DNA of 64,000 bases from assembly GCA_037045535.1 (NCBI GenBank), contig JBAOHI010000082.1, positions 553,224-617,223 of the forward strand, in the 5' to 3' direction. The DNA is from Competibacter_A sp037045535. GTDB taxonomy: Bacteria > Pseudomonadota > Gammaproteobacteria > Competibacterales > Competibacteraceae. The translations under genes were made by a program, and so were the position numbers. Positions 62,672 through 64,000 of this stretch are shown here, piece by piece (the stretch's first letter is position 1; each line of letters begins with the position of its first letter). Under the pieces are notes generated by a model. It saw nothing but the letters and a program-made list of their open reading frames with translations. It searched no databases and had not been told where the DNA came from.

Positions 62672-64000
62672 ATGACTCCCAGGGAATTTATCGGAAAATG
62701 GCGTGCCGCCGACCTCAAGGAGCGTTCGGCGGCGCAAGAGCACTTTATTGACCTGTGCCGCTTGCTGGACGAGCCGACGCCCGCCGAGGCCGATCCGACC
62801 GGCGAGTGGTACTGCTTCGAGCGAGGCGCATCTAAGCTGAGCGGCGGCAGGGGCTGGGCCGACGTGTGGAAGCGTGGCTATTTCGGCTGGGAATACAAGG
62901 GTAAGCGTCACGATCTGAAAGCTGCTTACGTGCAGTTGCAGCAATACGCGGTGGCCTTGGAAAACCCGCCATTGCTGGTGGTGTGCGATCTGGAGCAATT
63001 CTGGATTTATACCCACTGGACCAACACCGTGCAGCGGGTTTATCAAATTGCGCTCGACGATTTGCACGATGCCAACAAGCGGCAGATGCTCAAGTGGGTG
63101 TTCGCCGACCCAGAGCGGCTGAAACCGGGCATAACCCGCCAGTCGTTGACCGAGGAAGCCGCCCAGCGGTTCGCCGATCTGGCGCAACGGCTGCGCGCCA
63201 ACGGGCACGAGGCGCAAGCCGTGGCCCATTTCATCAATCGGCTGGTGTTCTGCATGTTCGCGGAAGATGTCGGGTTGCTGCCCAACCAGATGTTCACGCG
63301 GATGCTACGCTACGCGCACACTCACCCCGATGAATCGGAAGAAATGGCGCGAGATTTGTTTCGGGGGATGCGGTCGGGTGGCCGGATCGGTTTCGAGGAT
63401 GTCGAGTGGTTCAACGGCGGGTTGTTCGACAGCGACGAGGCGTTACCGCTGGACGGTCCCGCCATCCTGGAAATTTTGAAGGCTGCCCGACTGGATTGGA
63501 GCGAGATCGATCCGTCCATTTTCGGCACCTTGTTCGAACGCGGCCTGGACCCGGACAAGCGCAGCCAGTTGGGGGCGCACTACACCGACCGCGACAAGAT
63601 CATGCTGCTGGTGGAGCCGGTCATCATCCGGCCCTTGCAGGCGGAGTGGGAGGGCGTCAGGGCCCAAATTGCGGCGCAGCTTGACAAGGCTCGTACCAGC
63701 AAGAGCCCGGCCGCGACCAAGGCGCGAAAGGCTGCCCAAACCCTGTACAACGGTTTTCTGGAACGACTGCGCCAAGTGCGGATTCTGGATCCGGCCTGCG
63801 GGTCGGGCAATTTTCTGTATCTGGGGTTGCAAGCGCTCAAGGATTTCGAGCATCGCGTCAACGTGGATGCCGAGGCGCTCGGGCTGGACCGGCAGTTTCC
63901 GACCGTGGGGCCGGAGTGCGTGCAGGGCATCGAGATCAATCTGTTTGCCGCCGAACTGGCCCGAACGACAGTGTGGATCGGGGAAATCCAGTGGATGCGC
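62672..64000 (+). CDS. Large class I SAM-dependent DNA methyltransferase (adenine-type), C-terminus beyond window
   Basis: The frame is open for 443 codons to the window end. MTPREFIGKWRAADLKERSA, the FGWEYKGKRHDLKAAYVQLQ segment (nuclease-like N-terminal domain of MmeI/type IIG relatives) and the SAM-binding motif I RILDPACGSGNFLYLGLQAL are visible; the NPPY motif would lie past the edge. Related proteins act in type IIG restriction-modification and as DISARM/BREX-like methylases. Neighbours to the right are needed to decide. The MTase motif is certain, the system is not. Confidence 0.82.
   Translation, partial: MTPREFIGKWRAADLKERSAAQEHFIDLCRLLDEPTPAEADPTGEWYCFERGASKLSGGRGWADVWKRGYFGWEYKGKRHDLKAAYVQLQQYAVALENPPLLVVCDLEQFWIYTHWTNTVQRVYQIALDDLHDANKRQMLKWVFADPERLKPGITRQSLTEEAAQRFADLAQRLRANGHEAQAVAHFINRLVFCMFAEDVGLLPNQMFTRMLRYAHTHPDESEEMARDLFRGMRSGGRIGFEDVEWFNGGLFDSDEALPLDGPAILEILKAARLDWSEIDPSIFGTLFERGLDPDKRSQLGAHYTDRDKIMLLVEPVIIRPLQAEWEGVRAQIAAQLDKARTSKSPAATKARKAAQTLYNGFLERLRQVRILDPACGSGNFLYLGLQALKDFEHRVNVDAEALGLDRQFPTVGPECVQGIEINLFAAELARTTVWIGEIQWMR

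Overview
The window looks like chromosome of a free-living, GC-rich gammaproteobacterium. Support comes from the housekeeping genes: ilvD, the mutY-yggX pair, YjgA, a FimX-like regulator, cytochrome c4, a pyruvate dehydrogenase operon aceE-aceF-lpdA with gamma-type lipoyl domains, and a pyrophosphate-dependent phosphofructokinase. A relative of the Competibacteraceae would fit, but that is inference only.

Layout. 1-2.6 kb: edge of a secreted protein gene and an acyl-CoA dehydrogenase. 2.7-20.4 kb: a signalling and envelope block. It holds a transmembrane Ser/Thr kinase with a long proline-rich tail, a divergently transcribed set of hypothetical protein, SEDS (FtsW/RodA-like) polymerase with FHA-like regions and FHA protein, then on the minus strand a TPR-trypsin protease, a TPR protein, two coiled-coil lipoproteins, a TerD protein and a DUF4384 lipoprotein, then on the plus strand a periplasmic binding protein, a hybrid histidine kinase and a caspase-FGE fusion. 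20.5-28.1 kb: ordinary core genes. 28.1-30.5 kb: a small decayed island in tRNA-Phe, bounded by a 50-bp direct repeat and holding an integrase stump, an IS630 fragment and an AT-rich two-gene cargo. 30.5-36.6 kb: core metabolism and copper/cobalamin accessory genes (DUF533, PPi-PFK, YjgA, response regulator, TlpA, two NosL, CobM). 36.6-42.1 kb: an IS scar and an aldehyde/alcohol detoxification module (aldo-keto reductase, Zn-ADH, MFS exporter, AraC regulator).

42.2-55.4 kb is a nest of mobile elements around a dead integron. An IS5-family element is split by a second IS5-family element and by an IS3-family element. An IS3-family remnant is split, at a 2-bp core, by a 1.9-kb element whose main gene is a large serine recombinase and which ends in 27-bp inverted repeats. 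The integron has intI and one gene cassette (an acyltransferase with an attC-like site) in the usual divergent arrangement. Its intI is split by a second identical IS3 copy, and its attI/cassette boundary carries another IS that is itself split by an IS4-family element. Removing each insertion plus one target duplication restores an open frame, so the order of insertions can be read.

55.4-61.5 kb is aceE-aceF-lpdA on the minus strand, followed by a transglutaminase-like gene and the start of a large DNA methyltransferase that runs off the window. Seven frameshifts in otherwise well-conserved genes are each repaired by removing one base. That pattern points to insertion-type sequencing error rather than gene decay, so these genes are annotated here as probably functional.
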